Notes under the pieces: generated by a model
What the model saw: only the letters and a program-made list of their open reading frames with translations
The model's database searches: none
Told to the model about the DNA's origin: nothing
Shown here: positions 30,998 through 31,185 of the stretch, in pieces
Position numbering within the stretch: the stretch's first letter is position 1
Layout of the letters: every line of letters begins with the position of its first letter
Source: a virus
Virus record (IMG/VR): IMGVR_UViG_3300046006_000420
Span: 1-31,185 of that record
Reading direction: 5' to 3' (one strand)
DNA: 31,185 nucleotides
Made by a program: the position numbers and the translations under genes

Positions 30998-31185
30998 GTT
31001 GATTCCTTAGTTGTTACTGTGGTCGGTGTCTTGTCTTCTTCATCGTCTGTCTCGGGCAGGTAGTCCTCGTGGTATGTCTCGCCGTCAATCTCGACAGGCG
31101 TGTCGTCATCGTGCAAGTACCAGTTGCCAGACCCAGCGCACTCCCACGCCTCATCTTCGAGCGCCCACTCGCTGTCGTACAGCCC
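30994..31185 (-). CDS. Acidic phage protein, C-terminal part
   Basis: The frame is open from the right edge and ends with TGA 30994-30996 in ATGA overlap with the peptidase. The 63 visible residues are rich in Asp, Glu and Trp (GLYDSEWALEDEAWECAGSG, then YLHDDDTPVEIDG) with HEDYLPETDDEED near the end. The segment resembles a small zinc-ribbon-like end whose cysteines are partly missing. The start lies outside the window. Confidence 0.65.
   Translation of the reverse strand, partial: GLYDSEWALEDEAWECAGSGNWYLHDDDTPVEIDGETYHEDYLPETDDEEDKTPTTVTTKEST

Overview
This window is part of a tailed-phage genome (or a prophage or metagenomic contig of one), most likely a podovirus-like virus of a Gram-negative bacterium. 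The reasons are a block of virion genes on the + strand, a dense block of replication and small accessory genes on the - strand, almost no intergenic space, strong Shine-Dalgarno sites of the AAGGAGAA type, and no ribosomal, tRNA or metabolic genes. Several protein styles (the small 'FPWDK' protein, the RpoD-like region 4, DUF3310) recall phages of freshwater Burkholderiales. That host guess is from memory and is not proven here.

Left part, 1-13492, + strand, late/virion module. It holds the 3' end of a probable tail/head-completion protein, a small conserved protein, three Gly/Ala/Gln-rich proteins that look like internal or ejected virion proteins and share a GG-[IV] motif, and a 2617-residue giant. 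The giant has hydrophobic segments, long coiled coils, an HEATGH zinc-peptidase-like domain and a C-terminal region like the 'large polyvalent protein' LPD38 family. It is most simply a protein injected with the DNA. The portal, capsid, terminase and lysis genes are not in the window.

At 13489-13492 the two transcription blocks meet tail to tail with overlapping stop codons. Everything from there to the right edge is on the - strand, so it is transcribed from right to left.

The replication core lies at about 13.5-24.5 kb: an archaeo-eukaryotic-type primase fused to a DUF927-like helicase, a Cro/CI-type regulator, a candidate single-strand-binding protein with a Cys4 site and acidic tail, an SNF2-type helicase, an HNH protein, a Cas4/RecB-like nuclease with a cysteine cluster, a small HExxH protein, a family A DNA polymerase with 3'-5' exonuclease, and a VRR-NUC nuclease. 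Together they can prime, unwind, coat, copy and resect or recombine DNA.

The right part, about 24.5-31.2 kb, is a chain of small genes, most joined by ATGA or similar overlaps. It includes a zinc ribbon, DUF3310, an HTH protein, a DUF551-like protein, a protein carrying sigma-70 region 4 only, two small membrane proteins, a winged-helix-like protein and an M20/M28-type zinc peptidase. Some genes are under 60 codons. There is no stretch above 300 bases without a gene. The longest non-coding stretch is 17031-17165, which holds a candidate promoter and operator repeats.
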